Part shown: positions 1-8,924 of the stretch, one piece after another
How the letters are laid out: every line of letters starts with the position of its first letter
How positions within the stretch are numbered: the stretch's first letter is position 1
Source: Halorhodospira abdelmalekii
GTDB taxonomy: Bacteria; Pseudomonadota; Gammaproteobacteria; Nitrococcales; Halorhodospiraceae
Length of the DNA: 64,000 bases
Assembly (NCBI RefSeq): GCF_016583625.1
Contig: NZ_NRRN01000013.1
Coordinates: 1 to 64,000, forward strand
Direction of reading: 5' to 3'
Translations under genes and position numbers: made by a program
Notes under the pieces: generated by a model
Told to the model about the DNA's origin: nothing
What the model saw: only the letters and a program-made list of their open reading frames with translations
Database searches by the model: none

Positions 1-224
1 ACCCCTCCGGGCACGGCGCGGGCGGCGATCCATTCGCCGGCGGTTGGCGCGATTCCAACCCGCTAATCGTAAGCAGCACTGTTCGGCTTACGTCCGTAGG
101 AATGGTTTTCTATGGTTTTAGGAACGGCTGCCAATATGGACAGGGATTCCTATTCAGTTCGCCGCTGCCGGCCGAGGAATTAGACTACTGTCTGCGCACA
201 AGTCAGGTCTAGCTTGGTCTAGTT

Positions 225-656
225 CTAATCGGTACGCAACCACGATACGCCTAGATGCGTCAGCAGCGCCGTGACTACGGCCCAGATCATCAAGCTAGAG
301 ACCATCCAGAGTGCGGCTCGTTGCTGCTCTGAGCCCAGGGCCAGGCTCATGACCGCAGCCAAGTGAATCCCCGTCACGAGCGGTGCTGTCATAGCCAGAC
401 CGGGCAGACCGTAGCGCTCCCAGATCCGCATCGCGTGCGCCCCCCATTTCCGCTGAATGGGTCCGTAGCGCCGCTCCCAAGTGCGGAAAAGCGCAATGAT
501 CAGAAAGATCGGCAGAGCATTCCCGATCAATGCAGTGAGCGTAACCAGGGGCAGTGAGAGCCCCATGGCCGCGCCTGCGGGGATGACGATCAACAGCTCA
601 ATCCACGGTGTAGCGGCGAGTACGAAGATAAGCAAGTACTGGAGAAGCAGGTCCAT
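225..656 (-). CDS. small multi-drug export family membrane protein (PF06695-like)
   Basis: The 143-residue product is almost wholly hydrophobic, with about four membrane segments (roughly residues 5-25, 30-55, 85-107 and 115-135) and a basic loop around WERRYGPIQRKWG. Length, the N-terminal TPWIELLIVIPAG stretch and the overall layout resemble the putative small multi-drug export family, for which transport is inferred rather than well proven. It begins 18 bases after the stop of the outer-membrane channel gene, with GAGG seven bases before ATG, so it is most likely the last gene of the leftward tetR-MFP-RND-channel operon. Family assignment is from memory of the pattern; substrate unknown. 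Confidence 0.7.
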   Translation of the reverse strand: MDLLLQYLLIFVLAATPWIELLIVIPAGAAMGLSLPLVTLTALIGNALPIFLIIALFRTWERRYGPIQRKWGAHAMRIWERYGLPGLAMTAPLVTGIHLAAVMSLALGSEQQRAALWMVSSLMIWAVVTALLTHLGVSWLRTD

Positions 657-674
657 GCAGAAGCCTCGTTCGGG

Positions 675-3146
675 CTACTTCTCGCTCGCCGGCCGGGCGG
701 TCAGGGTCGCGGCTCTACCCGTGAGGATGAGTCGGCCGTCATCATCACCTATGTCGAAGGCGGTGACCGCGGTTAGGGCGTCGAGGAAGCTGCGCTCCAG
801 CGCCATGAGCGGTTCCGGGCATGCCATCCGGGTGGTAGCGATCGCCCCGAAGGTTAGATTCTCGCCGGTCAGATGGAACTCGCCGTGGTAGCGGTTGCAG
901 GGTACGGCACCGGCGATTTGGCCCTCTTCGCCGTCAAACTGCAGGGTGACCCGTGCGTGATCGGCCAGCGACTCTTCGGCGATCCGCTCCATCACCCACT
1001 CCTGGCCGGTGAGCAGTTCCAGCGGTTCGCCACCGCAGCCGTGCAGACCCTCTTGCCAGTCGCCATTCTGACCGGTCTGGCCGTTTTGGCTAAGTTGTTG
1101 GCTATGTTGTTGGTCATAGACGTGGAGGGTGACCGTATAGGGGTGCGGCATGCCGCTCATGCTATCGCGGCAGAGCTGCGCCTGGGCGGTCACCACGATG
1201 CGTTCTTCGCCATCGGCAGCTTGCCACTGGTGCACGGTCTCCACGAGCGCTCCCGTAAGGTCTGCCTGGGCGGCGCGCTCTGTTTCGATCTGCGGAATTT
1301 GTCGCGTGACCGGCTCCAGTGGAAGCACCCGCCGCGCAGTGCCGTAGTCGGTCAGCCAGACGACATGCCCCGACTGGATCTCCACATGCCAGCTCGGCTC
1401 TTGGCCGTAGGCGCGAAAGGGCAGTGCGGGGGAGGGGGCCGGTGAGCGACTCGCCGGAGCGGCCGTCTTATCGTCGGTATCGTCACCACTCCCTGCATTG
1501 GCCCCATCGGTTACATTGGCCTCAATGGCCTCGCCCCAGCCGCCGCCGAGCGCTTTGAAGAGAGTGGCGATAGCAGTTAAGCGATCCCGCACGGCGGCGA
1601 CCTCGTTGAGCTGCGCCTCGAGCAGTGACCGCTCCGCATCGAGCAGCTGCAACCGCCCGATCAAGCCCTCGTCGTAGCGGATCTGCGCGATCTCCTGGGT
1701 CTCTTCCACCGCCTCGATCAACTCGCGCAGGGCGTCGATGCGCGCCGTACTGCTCTCATAGAGCACCATGGCATCGCGGATCTCGCGAAACGCTGCGGTG
1801 ATGGTCGCCGTGTAGCGGGTCTCGGCCTGATCGCGCAGCGCCTCGGCGGTCTCAATACGGGCGCGACTGCGACCGAAGTCGAACAGCGGACCGCCGACTG
1901 AGGCACCGATCGTTCGCGTTTCGGACGCACCGGTGAACAGGTCGTCGATGTTCGGGGCGACGGTGCCGATCACGGCGCTGAGGCTAACGCGTGGCAGCCG
2001 GTTCGCCTCGGCCACGCCAATCTCAGCGGTGGCCGCGATCAGTCCTGCTTCGGCAGCACGGATGTCGGGGCGCCGGCGCACGATCTCGGCGGGGGCATCG
2101 GCCGGTGCTCCCGTCGGCACTCTTAAGTCGCGGAGCGAGTGATCGCCGAAGTCGAACTCGGCAAGAAAGGCGCCCGGTTCAGCGCCAATGAGCATAGCCA
2201 GCGCACTCTCCAGGGTCAGCACCTGCTCGCGCAGCGGCGGGATCTGTGCTCGGGCCGAGGCCAACTCGGAGCGGGCCTGGCGCAAAGCCAGCACGTCGGC
2301 CTCGCCCTCTTGGTAGCGAATCGCCTCCAGCTTCAGGGTGCGTTCACGCAGGGCAACACGCTCCTCGGCGATGACGAGCTGCTCCTCGGCCGCCCGCAGG
2401 CTGACGTAGGTCGTCACAACGTCGGCGGCGATATTCAGGCGCACGGCATCGCGACTGAAGGCCGATTGTTCCAGCATCGCCTCGGCCGCCTCACGCTGGC
2501 GCGCCAGCCGCCCCCAAAGGTCGACCTCGTAGCCGAGAATGCCGGAGAGCGAGAAGAGATTCCCGGTACCGGCCGCCTCGGGCAGCGGGCTGATCGTCTC
2601 GGGGCGACGCTCGCGTGCCGCCTCGGCCTGGGCGTTGAGCGTCGGCCGACGCTCGGCCTCAGCGAAGCCGAGGCGGGCGTGCGCCTCGCGAACCCGCTGG
2701 GCCTGGAGGCGGATATCGAGGTTCTCATCGAGGGCACGCGCCACCAGCTCATCGAGCAGTGGGTCGTCGAAGTGCGCCCACCAGCTGCGCCACACCTCGC
2801 CCTCGCGACCGGTGAACAGGTCGTGCTCCGGCCACTCCTGCGGCAGCTCGGTGACCGGCTGCTCATAGTCGGGGCCGAGTGCACAGCCGGCGCTCAGGAG
2901 GGCGGCAGCGGCCAAACCCAGCAGCTTATGCGGCCCCCAACGAAGCACATCTCGGCCGATGGTATGGTGCCTATCACGCTGCGTGGTAGTGGTATGGGAG
3001 GGGCGTGCACCGTGACGCCCAGCGTGCCGCTCCCCATTACACCGCACCCTGCAACAGGCCCGCAGCAGTGACTGAAGCAGTGCGTTTGATAGCTCCCTCG
3101 ACATCAGCTTAGACATGAACTCAGACAGCGACTTAGATGGGGTCAT
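675..3146 (-). CDS. RND efflux outer-membrane lipoprotein (NodT/OprM type) fused to COG3650-like and META domains
   Basis: The channel part (two OEP repeats, starting near VWRSWWAHFDDPLLDELV and ending near ATLFKALGGGWGEA) would form the TolC-like exit duct for the pump encoded upstream. A lipoprotein signal is visible: LLGLAAAALLSAGC. After a Ser/Pro/Ala/Asp linker the protein continues for about 260 residues: first a COG3650-like segment (FRAYGQEPSWHVEIQSG), then a META/HslJ-like domain (VPCNRYHGEF, then MACPEPLMALERSFLDAL). Such an extension is not usual in this family. The ATG at 3146 has GAGGAG seven bases upstream and overlaps the pump gene by 14 bases. However, it leaves about 65 residues before the signal peptide, so a GTG at 2948 (just before LRWGPHKLL) is an alternative start. 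The frame is open throughout. Confidence 0.9.
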   Translation of the reverse strand: MTPSKSLSEFMSKLMSRELSNALLQSLLRACCRVRCNGERHAGRHGARPSHTTTTQRDRHHTIGRDVLRWGPHKLLGLAAAALLSAGCALGPDYEQPVTELPQEWPEHDLFTGREGEVWRSWWAHFDDPLLDELVARALDENLDIRLQAQRVREAHARLGFAEAERRPTLNAQAEAARERRPETISPLPEAAGTGNLFSLSGILGYEVDLWGRLARQREAAEAMLEQSAFSRDAVRLNIAADVVTTYVSLRAAEEQLVIAEERVALRERTLKLEAIRYQEGEADVLALRQARSELASARAQIPPLREQVLTLESALAMLIGAEPGAFLAEFDFGDHSLRDLRVPTGAPADAPAEIVRRRPDIRAAEAGLIAATAEIGVAEANRLPRVSLSAVIGTVAPNIDDLFTGASETRTIGASVGGPLFDFGRSRARIETAEALRDQAETRYTATITAAFREIRDAMVLYESSTARIDALRELIEAVEETQEIAQIRYDEGLIGRLQLLDAERSLLEAQLNEVAAVRDRLTAIATLFKALGGGWGEAIEANVTDGANAGSGDDTDDKTAAPASRSPAPSPALPFRAYGQEPSWHVEIQSGHVVWLTDYGTARRVLPLEPVTRQIPQIETERAAQADLTGALVETVHQWQAADGEERIVVTAQAQLCRDSMSGMPHPYTVTLHVYDQQHSQQLSQNGQTGQNGDWQEGLHGCGGEPLELLTGQEWVMERIAEESLADHARVTLQFDGEEGQIAGAVPCNRYHGEFHLTGENLTFGAIATTRMACPEPLMALERSFLDALTAVTAFDIGDDDGRLILTGRAATLTARPASEK

Positions 3147-6100
3147 GGGACTGCTCCTCTTCCCGGCGCTGGTTGTCGTGCCGCTCACTGCGTCGCTCAC
3201 GGCGCCAGGTCGCTAGATCCTCCAGTAGCTTGTAGAACAGCGGGACAAAGAGCAGTGCCAGCGTGCTCGCCGCCACCATGCCACCGACAACCACGGTGCC
3301 GATGGCATGGCGGCTCACAGCGCCGGCCCCGGTAGCAAAGACCAGCGGCAGTGAGCCGATGATGAAGGTCATCGCCGTCATCATGATGGCCCGAAAGCGT
3401 TGCTGTGCCGCCGCCATTGCCGCCTGTGTCGACGACATCCCGGTACGGCGGTTCTGCGCGGCGAACTCGACGATGAGGATGGCGTTCTTCGCCGCCAGCC
3501 CGATCAGCACCAGCAGCCCGATCTGGAAGTAGATGTCGTTCGGGAAGCCGCGCAGCACCGAGGCCAAGGCCCCACCCAAGACCGCAAAGGGCACCGCGGT
3601 CACCACCGCCAGCGGCAGTGTTACGCGCTCATACTGCGCAACGAGGATCAGCACCACCATGATCAGCCCGAGGGCGAAGGCCAGCGCCCCGGTCGCCTCC
3701 GCAGCCTCAAGCTGATACGCCTCGCCGACCCAGCCTAAGGTGCCGTCATCACCGCCGAAGTGCTCACGCTCCAACGCCCGCAGCGCGTTCAGCGCATCAC
3801 CCGTGGTGTAGCCGGGGGCGGGGTCGGCCATGATCTTGGTGGCGGTGAAGAGGTTAAAGCGATCGATCAGATCGGTCCCCTGCTGGCGCTCAATCGTCAG
3901 CAGGTTGCTGACCGGCAGCATTTCACCTTCATGATTGCGGACAAAGACGCGGTTGAGATCCTCCGGCTGGCTGCGGTAGTCGGCCTCGGCCTGCATATTG
4001 ACCTGCCAGTTGCGCCCCAGGTAGGTGAAGTCGTTGACGTAGAGCGTCCCGAAGGTGCTCTGTAAGACGGTAAAGACCTCGTTGATCGGCACTCCGGCCG
4101 CCTTCGCCTTCTCGCGATCGATGGTCACCTCGTAGCGGGGCCGCTGGGCGTCGAATAGAACGTTGACGTTGGCCAGTTCAGGCTGTTCGTTGGCGAGCGC
4201 GGCAAAGCGCTGCGCGATGCGCTGGATCTCCTGCGGGGAGCGGTTTCCGGGCAGTTGCAGGTAGCCTTCGACCCCGCCGGTCAACGACAGCCCCATGATC
4301 GGCGGCGGGATAAAGGCGATGACGTTGCCCTCGGGCAGCTGCATCCCGACGCCCATGACGCGTTGAGCGATCGCCGCTGCTTGCTGCTCAGGCCGCCTGC
4401 GCTCGCTCCAGTCGGTCAGGTTGATGAAGAAGACCCCGGCGTTTGGCCGCAGCGATTGCGAGAGGATATCGAAGCCGCTGACACCAGCGACGTTGGCCAC
4501 CTCGTCCATCGCCAGCAGGTGCCCGGCAAGCTCGCTGCTGAAGGCCTCGGTGCGGGCCAACGACGAGGCCGCCGGCAGCATCGGTGCGGCGAGCACCACG
4601 CCTTGATCCTCCTGCGGCACCAGGCCATCGGCCATGCGCGTGAGCAGCACGCCGGCCAGCGCAATAACGGCGAGAAAGAGCACCACGCCGGTGACGGTAT
4701 GGCGCAGCAGGAAGCCGACCATCGAGACAAAGGCTCGCGTCACGGCCTCGAAGCCGCGATTGAACCAGCGCAGTGGCGCCCACGGCCGCCGCGGCGGCTT
4801 ATCGAGCAGCAGGGCACAGAGCGCCGGGGTCAGGGTGAGTGCCACCACCGCGGAGACGACGATCGAGACGGCGATGGTGACGGCAAACTGCTGATAGAGC
4901 TCACCGCTGAGCCCACCGAGGAAGGCGACCGGGGCAAAGACGGCGACCAAGACCAGGGTCGAGGCGACCACCGCGCCGGAGACCTGCCCCATCGTCTCGA
5001 CCGCCGCCGCGTAGGCCGATAGCCCCCGCTCCTTGATTAGCCGCTCGACGTTCTCCATAACGATGATGGCGTTATCGACCACCACGCCGATCGCCAAGAT
5101 CAGCCCGAAGAGGGTCAGCAGGTTGATCGAGAAGCCAAACGCCTGCATACCGGCGAAGGTGCCAATCAGCGAGACGGGCACCGCGGTTAGCGGAATCAGT
5201 GCGCTGCGCAGTCGCTGCAGAAAGAGAAAGGTGACGGCGGCGACTAGGATGAGCGCGATCACCAGGGTGATGATGACCTCGCGGATCGAGGCCTCGATAA
5301 AGTCGGTCGTATCGTAGGGCAGGGCGTAGCTGAGCCCCTCCGGAAACTCCTCGGCCAACCCGGCCATGGTTTGTCGGACCCGCTCGGCGGTCTCGACGGC
5401 GTTGGCCCCCGGTTGCAGGTAGATCCCAACCGGCGACATCGGGCGGCCATCGAAGGTCGCCGAGAAGTCGTAGCTCTGCGCGCCGAGTTCAACACGTGCG
5501 ACATCGCGCAGGCGCAGGGTGCGTCCATCCCCATCGCTGCGCAAGATCACCTGCTCGAACTCTTCGGGGCTGGAAAGACGCCCCGGGGCGCTGACGTTGA
5601 AGGTAAAGGCCTGCCCGGCAGGGGCCGGCTCACCGCCGATGCGCCCGGCAACGAACTGGGCGTTTTGCTCCCGCAGCGCCGCGGCGACATCGTTCGGGGT
5701 CAGTCGATAGGTCGCAAGCCGCTCCGGATGCAGCCAGATCCGCATCGAGTAGTCTTCGGCGCCGAAGAGCGAGGCCTCGCCGACGCCGGGAATCCGCTCC
5801 AGTTCATCGATGACGTTCAGCAGCGCGTAGTTGCTCATCTGCAACGAGCTCATGCTGCCATCGGGGGAGTAGAGGGCGAGTACCTGCAAGATGTTGGTCG
5901 AACGCGCCTCGACCTGAACACCGCGCTGCTGCACCTCCTGCGGCAGGCGGGGGAGGGCGCGCTGAACACGGTTATTGACGTTGATCTCGGCCCGATCGAC
6001 GTCGGTCCCCATGGCGAAGGTGACCACGATCGAGACCATCCCGGCGTCGTTGCTGCGCGACTCGAGATAGATCATGTCATCGACGCCGTTGATCTCCTGC

Positions 6101-6297
6101 TCCAGCGGGGCGGCGACTGTATCGGCAAGGGCCTCGGCGCTGGCCCCCGGGTAGAAGGCGTTGACAACGATCTCCGGCGGGGTCACCTCCGGATACTGCT
6201 CCACCGGCAGGGTCGATAGGGCCGCCCCACCAAAGATCAAGATGACGAGCGAGATGACGGCGGAGAAGAGCGGCCGGTCGATGAAGAAGCGGAACAT
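3133..6297 (-). CDS. RND efflux pump inner-membrane subunit, HAE1 family (AcrB/MexF-like)
   Basis: The 1054-residue length and the start FRFFIDRPLFSAVISLV are typical of hydrophobe/amphiphile RND pumps: proton-driven trimers in the inner membrane that bind drugs from the periplasm. Twelve membrane segments and two large periplasmic loops are apparent. The proton-relay Lys of TM10 is present (LAAKNAILIVEFA). In TM4 the usual Asp-Asp pair reads Asp-Asn (GVVVDNAIIVMENVER). It overlaps the adaptor gene by one base (TGATG) and the channel gene by 14 bases, so the three components are translationally coupled. The closest subgroup seems to be MexF/OqxB-like; substrates cannot be read from the sequence. 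Confidence 0.96.
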   Translation of the reverse strand: MFRFFIDRPLFSAVISLVILIFGGAALSTLPVEQYPEVTPPEIVVNAFYPGASAEALADTVAAPLEQEINGVDDMIYLESRSNDAGMVSIVVTFAMGTDVDRAEINVNNRVQRALPRLPQEVQQRGVQVEARSTNILQVLALYSPDGSMSSLQMSNYALLNVIDELERIPGVGEASLFGAEDYSMRIWLHPERLATYRLTPNDVAAALREQNAQFVAGRIGGEPAPAGQAFTFNVSAPGRLSSPEEFEQVILRSDGDGRTLRLRDVARVELGAQSYDFSATFDGRPMSPVGIYLQPGANAVETAERVRQTMAGLAEEFPEGLSYALPYDTTDFIEASIREVIITLVIALILVAAVTFLFLQRLRSALIPLTAVPVSLIGTFAGMQAFGFSINLLTLFGLILAIGVVVDNAIIVMENVERLIKERGLSAYAAAVETMGQVSGAVVASTLVLVAVFAPVAFLGGLSGELYQQFAVTIAVSIVVSAVVALTLTPALCALLLDKPPRRPWAPLRWFNRGFEAVTRAFVSMVGFLLRHTVTGVVLFLAVIALAGVLLTRMADGLVPQEDQGVVLAAPMLPAASSLARTEAFSSELAGHLLAMDEVANVAGVSGFDILSQSLRPNAGVFFINLTDWSERRRPEQQAAAIAQRVMGVGMQLPEGNVIAFIPPPIMGLSLTGGVEGYLQLPGNRSPQEIQRIAQRFAALANEQPELANVNVLFDAQRPRYEVTIDREKAKAAGVPINEVFTVLQSTFGTLYVNDFTYLGRNWQVNMQAEADYRSQPEDLNRVFVRNHEGEMLPVSNLLTIERQQGTDLIDRFNLFTATKIMADPAPGYTTGDALNALRALEREHFGGDDGTLGWVGEAYQLEAAEATGALAFALGLIMVVLILVAQYERVTLPLAVVTAVPFAVLGGALASVLRGFPNDIYFQIGLLVLIGLAAKNAILIVEFAAQNRRTGMSSTQAAMAAAQQRFRAIMMTAMTFIIGSLPLVFATGAGAVSRHAIGTVVVGGMVAASTLALLFVPLFYKLLEDLATWRRERRSERHDNQRREEEQSHDPI

Positions 6298-7511
6298 CAG
6301 CGCGCCTCCTCATGATGAGCGTTCTCACTGTTGTTGCCGTTCGCGCCACCCGCCGCATCACTCGCTTGAGTCGGGGCAACGGGACGACCGTCGAAGAGCC
6401 CGGCGTGGCCGCTGACAACAACCAGATCGCCGGCCTCAAGCCCGGAGCGGATCACCCGACCCTCCCGCGTGACGGGCCCGAGTTCCACCGGTCGGGCGCG
6501 TGCTGCCTCTGACTCGACGACGAAGAGCTGCGGCCCCTCAGGGCCCTCACCGACGATGCGCTCAGGAACCAGAAAGACCTCGTCTAAGGTATCGAGGACC
6601 ACGTCCAGGCGGACGAACTGCCCTGGGATGATGGCGCCGTCGGGATTGGGAAAGATCGCCCGGGCGGAGACCGATCCGGTGCCGTGATCGATGGTGCTGG
6701 CGGTGAAGTCGATCTCACCGGGGTGCTCGTACTCGCTGCCGTCGGGCAGGCGCAGGGTGGCTGTGCGCCGAAAGGCAGCATCATCGCCCTCGGAGGCAGC
6801 GCGCGCGCGCCGTGCCGTGCGCTGGATGGCGGCATCGTCCTCCGGCAGGGCAAAGCGAACGTGCACCGGATCGTGCTGTACGATGCGCGTCAGCAGCGTA
6901 CCGAGATCGACAAGACTGCCCTCGGGATACGCCTCCATGCTGGTTACACCGTCGACCGGGGCCTTGACGACGGTGTAGTCGAGTTGCAGGCGGGCTTGCG
7001 TGACTTGGGCCTGCGCTGCAGTCACCGCGGCACCGGCAAGGGCGTGCGCGGATTCGGCACTATCGCGCTCACGCTCGCTGACTGCATCGCGCTCGTAGAG
7101 GCGCGCAATGCGTCGCCACTCGCGCTCGGCCTTCTCCAGTTCGGCCCGCGCCAACTGCCGCTGCGCCAGCGCCTCTTCGAGGCGGGCCTCGAAGGGGGCT
7201 CGATCGATACGAAAGAGTGCATCACCGGCTTGCACCGGCTCGCCCTCGCGGTAGAGGCGCTCTTCCAAAATGCCGTTGATGCGGGCGCGCACCTCGACCT
7301 CCCGGGCACCGTGGACGCGGCCGGCATAGTCCCGCTGCAGCGGCACCGTACGCGGCTCGACGCGCTCTACGGCCACCTGGGCGGGTGGACGCTGCGCCCC
7401 CCCGTCCTCTCTCTCCTCGCTGCCGCAACCGGTCAACAGCAAGAGGCTTACGGTCAGGAGCCAAGCGCCCGGGGCGTAGCGCGGGATCTGTGGAATGCGG
7501 AACGCGGCCAT
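6297..7511 (-). CDS. RND efflux periplasmic adaptor lipoprotein (MFP, AcrA/MexE-like)
   Basis: The membrane fusion protein bridges the pump and the outer-membrane channel. A lipoprotein signal (AWLLTVSLLLLTGC) is followed by the lipoyl/barrel-sandwich half-motif (VEVRARINGILEERLYREG), an alpha-hairpin (about residues 100-165, rich in Arg/Glu/Ala), the second lipoyl half (VKAPVDGVTSMEAYPEG) and beta-barrel and membrane-proximal domains. I prefer the ATG at 7511 because GGAG lies nine bases upstream and it gives a normal-length signal peptide. A GTG at 7619 that overlaps the tetR stop (GTGA) would add 36 residues. It is the second gene of the leftward operon. Confidence 0.93.
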   Translation of the reverse strand: MAAFRIPQIPRYAPGAWLLTVSLLLLTGCGSEEREDGGAQRPPAQVAVERVEPRTVPLQRDYAGRVHGAREVEVRARINGILEERLYREGEPVQAGDALFRIDRAPFEARLEEALAQRQLARAELEKAEREWRRIARLYERDAVSERERDSAESAHALAGAAVTAAQAQVTQARLQLDYTVVKAPVDGVTSMEAYPEGSLVDLGTLLTRIVQHDPVHVRFALPEDDAAIQRTARRARAASEGDDAAFRRTATLRLPDGSEYEHPGEIDFTASTIDHGTGSVSARAIFPNPDGAIIPGQFVRLDVVLDTLDEVFLVPERIVGEGPEGPQLFVVESEAARARPVELGPVTREGRVIRSGLEAGDLVVVSGHAGLFDGRPVAPTQASDAAGGANGNNSENAHHEEAR

Positions 7512-7615
7512 GTCTGGCATCTCCGGTTGGGGTTCGAGTCGAGATTGGATCGAGACTCTGTGGTCGTTTGGGTGGCCGTTCAGGTGGTGGTTCGGGTCGT
7601 GGCGCCATTGGGCAC

Positions 7616-8281
7616 TCACCGGCGGTCTCGGTGCGGCTCACTGCGCTCCCTGCTCCGGGCATCGGGCCTTAGGATGCCGTGCAGGATCACCTCAAGGGTG
7701 GCCTCGGCGCGCTCAACCAGCGCGCCGTCGTCGCCGGCTAGGCGGTGCTTAAAGGCGGCACCGAAGAGGGTGTTGCCGATGATGTCGGCGACGTCATCGA
7801 AGGAGAGCGCCCTTGCATCGCCGCGAGCGATTAAGGCGTCGTGGAGTGGTCGCCACTTCGCTCGCTCGCGCGCACTGTGAGCGAAGTAGATCGGTGGGGC
7901 CTGGGTGCGAAATTCGGCGCGTTCCTGGATGAAGAGCTCCACGACACCGGGGTAAGCATCAAAGAATTCGAGGTAGGCGTAGACCGCCGCTTTGAGCTTA
8001 TCGAGTGGATCGCTGGTTGCCTCGACGCGCGCATCGATCGACTCGCTGAGCCGTTCGACGGCCCGCTGCACGGTGGCGAGGAAGAGTTCCTCTTTGCTGG
8101 AGAAGTGGCGGTAGATCGTGCCCTTGCCGACCCCGATCCGATCGGCGATCGCCTGAACGTCGGTGCTGGCGTAGCCGTGTTCGGCAAAGTACGGGCCGGC
8201 AGCGCGCAGGATCTGCTCTTTGCGCTCATCGGGCGGCAGGCGTGTGCGCTTCTTAGCGTGCGCTTGATCGCACTCACTCAT
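7616..8281 (-). CDS. TetR/AcrR family transcriptional regulator of the efflux operon
   Basis: The N-terminal 60 residues form the TetR DNA-binding domain, with the helix-turn-helix in DVQAIADRIGVGKGTIYRHF followed by SSKEELFLA. The rest is the variable ligand-binding, dimerising helical domain. At 221 residues it has the family's usual length. It is the first gene of the leftward efflux operon, and a perfect 8+8-bp inverted repeat lies 28 bases upstream of its ATG. Autoregulation and repression of the downstream efflux genes, relieved by an exported compound, is the natural inference. The effector is unknown. Confidence 0.94.
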   Translation of the reverse strand: MSECDQAHAKKRTRLPPDERKEQILRAAGPYFAEHGYASTDVQAIADRIGVGKGTIYRHFSSKEELFLATVQRAVERLSESIDARVEATSDPLDKLKAAVYAYLEFFDAYPGVVELFIQERAEFRTQAPPIYFAHSARERAKWRPLHDALIARGDARALSFDDVADIIGNTLFGAAFKHRLAGDDGALVERAEATLEVILHGILRPDARSRERSEPHRDRR

Positions 8282-8308
8282 GGGCAGGTCTGCTCTTTGC
8301 TGGGTTTC

Positions 8309-8326
8309 GGACGGACAAGTCCGTCC
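8309..8326. promoter_or_regulatory. probable TetR operator (perfect inverted repeat)
   Basis: GGACGGAC-AA-GTCCGTCC is a perfect 8-bp inverted repeat with a two-base spacer, 28 bases before the tetR start codon. Its size and symmetry suit a TetR-family dimer site. An AT-richer GCTAAT-like element on the minus strand abuts it and could be a -10 box. Binding is inferred. Confidence 0.65.
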
Positions 8327-8447
8327 ATTAGCGTTAGCGACCGATTTTGCCGCAGTGCGCTCGCGGAGTCAACGGCCTTTGTCTCGCCGCGGCAGCCCCC
8401 GCAAAGCGCGCAGCGGCTCAGTGGGGCCGGCATTCTTTGAGAGCGTT

Positions 8448-8481
8448 GGTTCCTGGGAGCGCCGGCGTCCTCGTCGGCATT
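8448..8481. repeat. dispersed repeat copy 1 (half of a REP-like palindrome)
   Basis: This 34-bp stretch (beginning GGTTCCTGGGAGC, ending CGTCGGCATT) matches 34934-34967 at 27 of 34 positions by eye. In this copy the left outer arm of the palindrome found in copy 2 is missing. It lies in the tetR-ferredoxin intergenic region, directly before the sigma-54 promoter. Confidence 0.55.
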
Positions 8482-8484
8482 AAA

Positions 8485-8502
8485 TCGGCACAATTATTGC
8501 TT
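8485..8502 (+). promoter_or_regulatory. sigma-54 (RpoN) -24/-12 promoter of the ferredoxin gene
   Basis: GGCAC-AATTA-TTGC has GG at 8487-8488 and GC at 8499-8500, exactly ten bases apart, and matches the RpoN consensus core GGCAC-N5-TTGC. Transcription would start near 8511, leaving a leader of about 48 bases before the ferredoxin ATG. No clear NifA TGT-N10-ACA site was found upstream, so the activator is unknown. Confidence 0.7.
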
Positions 8503-8558
8503 ATAGCGATGACGAGACACTTCACGACTGAATCGAACCATCGCAAGGAGATCGCCGT

Positions 8559-8915
8559 ATGCCAAAGATTACCTTTCGCCACGCCGAGTCTGGTGACACC
8601 ACCGTGGATGCCGTCGCCGGTAGCCACCTGGAGCCGGTCCTGAAACTGGCGCAGCGCCATAACATCCCGATCGCGTTCGATTGCCAGGACGGTCAGTGCG
8701 GGAGCTGTCTGGTCTACGTCCACTATGGGCAGAGCAAAGGGAAGATGGCAGGTCCTTTGACCGATCGCGAGGAGCGGGTTTTGCTTGAGCTCGGCAAGAT
8801 CACCCAAGCCGATATTGAGCGCATGCGCACCGATGACTTTCCAACCAATTGGCGCTTGATGTGCCAGATGGTGGTCCGCGAGGAGGACTTAGTCGTCGAG
8901 TACGGCGTTGCGTAA
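8559..8915 (+). CDS. 2Fe-2S ferredoxin, FeSII/Shethna-like
   Basis: The 118-residue protein has the plant-type 2Fe-2S pattern: Cys in FDCQDGQCGSC (three ligands, C-x4-C-x2-C) and the fourth in NWRLMCQ. The spacing, the VAGSHLEPVLKLAQRHNIPI lead-in, the LTDREERVLLELGKI segment and the ending EEDLVVEYG resemble Azotobacter Shethna protein II, which binds nitrogenase and protects it from oxygen. The comparison is from memory. GGAG precedes the ATG at a good distance. The gene stands alone between a leftward efflux operon and an EAL gene, behind an apparent sigma-54 promoter, which fits a nitrogen- or redox-regulated role. A general electron-transfer ferredoxin is the alternative. Confidence 0.88.
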   Translation: MPKITFRHAESGDTTVDAVAGSHLEPVLKLAQRHNIPIAFDCQDGQCGSCLVYVHYGQSKGKMAGPLTDREERVLLELGKITQADIERMRTDDFPTNWRLMCQMVVREEDLVVEYGVA

Positions 8916-8924
8916 GAGGGCGTA

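Noticed and set aside
2139-3071. Long plus-strand open frame opposite the channel gene
   Set aside because: Antisense shadow of a GC-rich gene: no ribosome site, no domain, and the minus-strand protein is a clear family member.
8282-8480. NifA-type TGT-N10-ACA activator site before the ferredoxin promoter
   Set aside because: The only TGT candidate is followed by CAG rather than ACA at the required distance.
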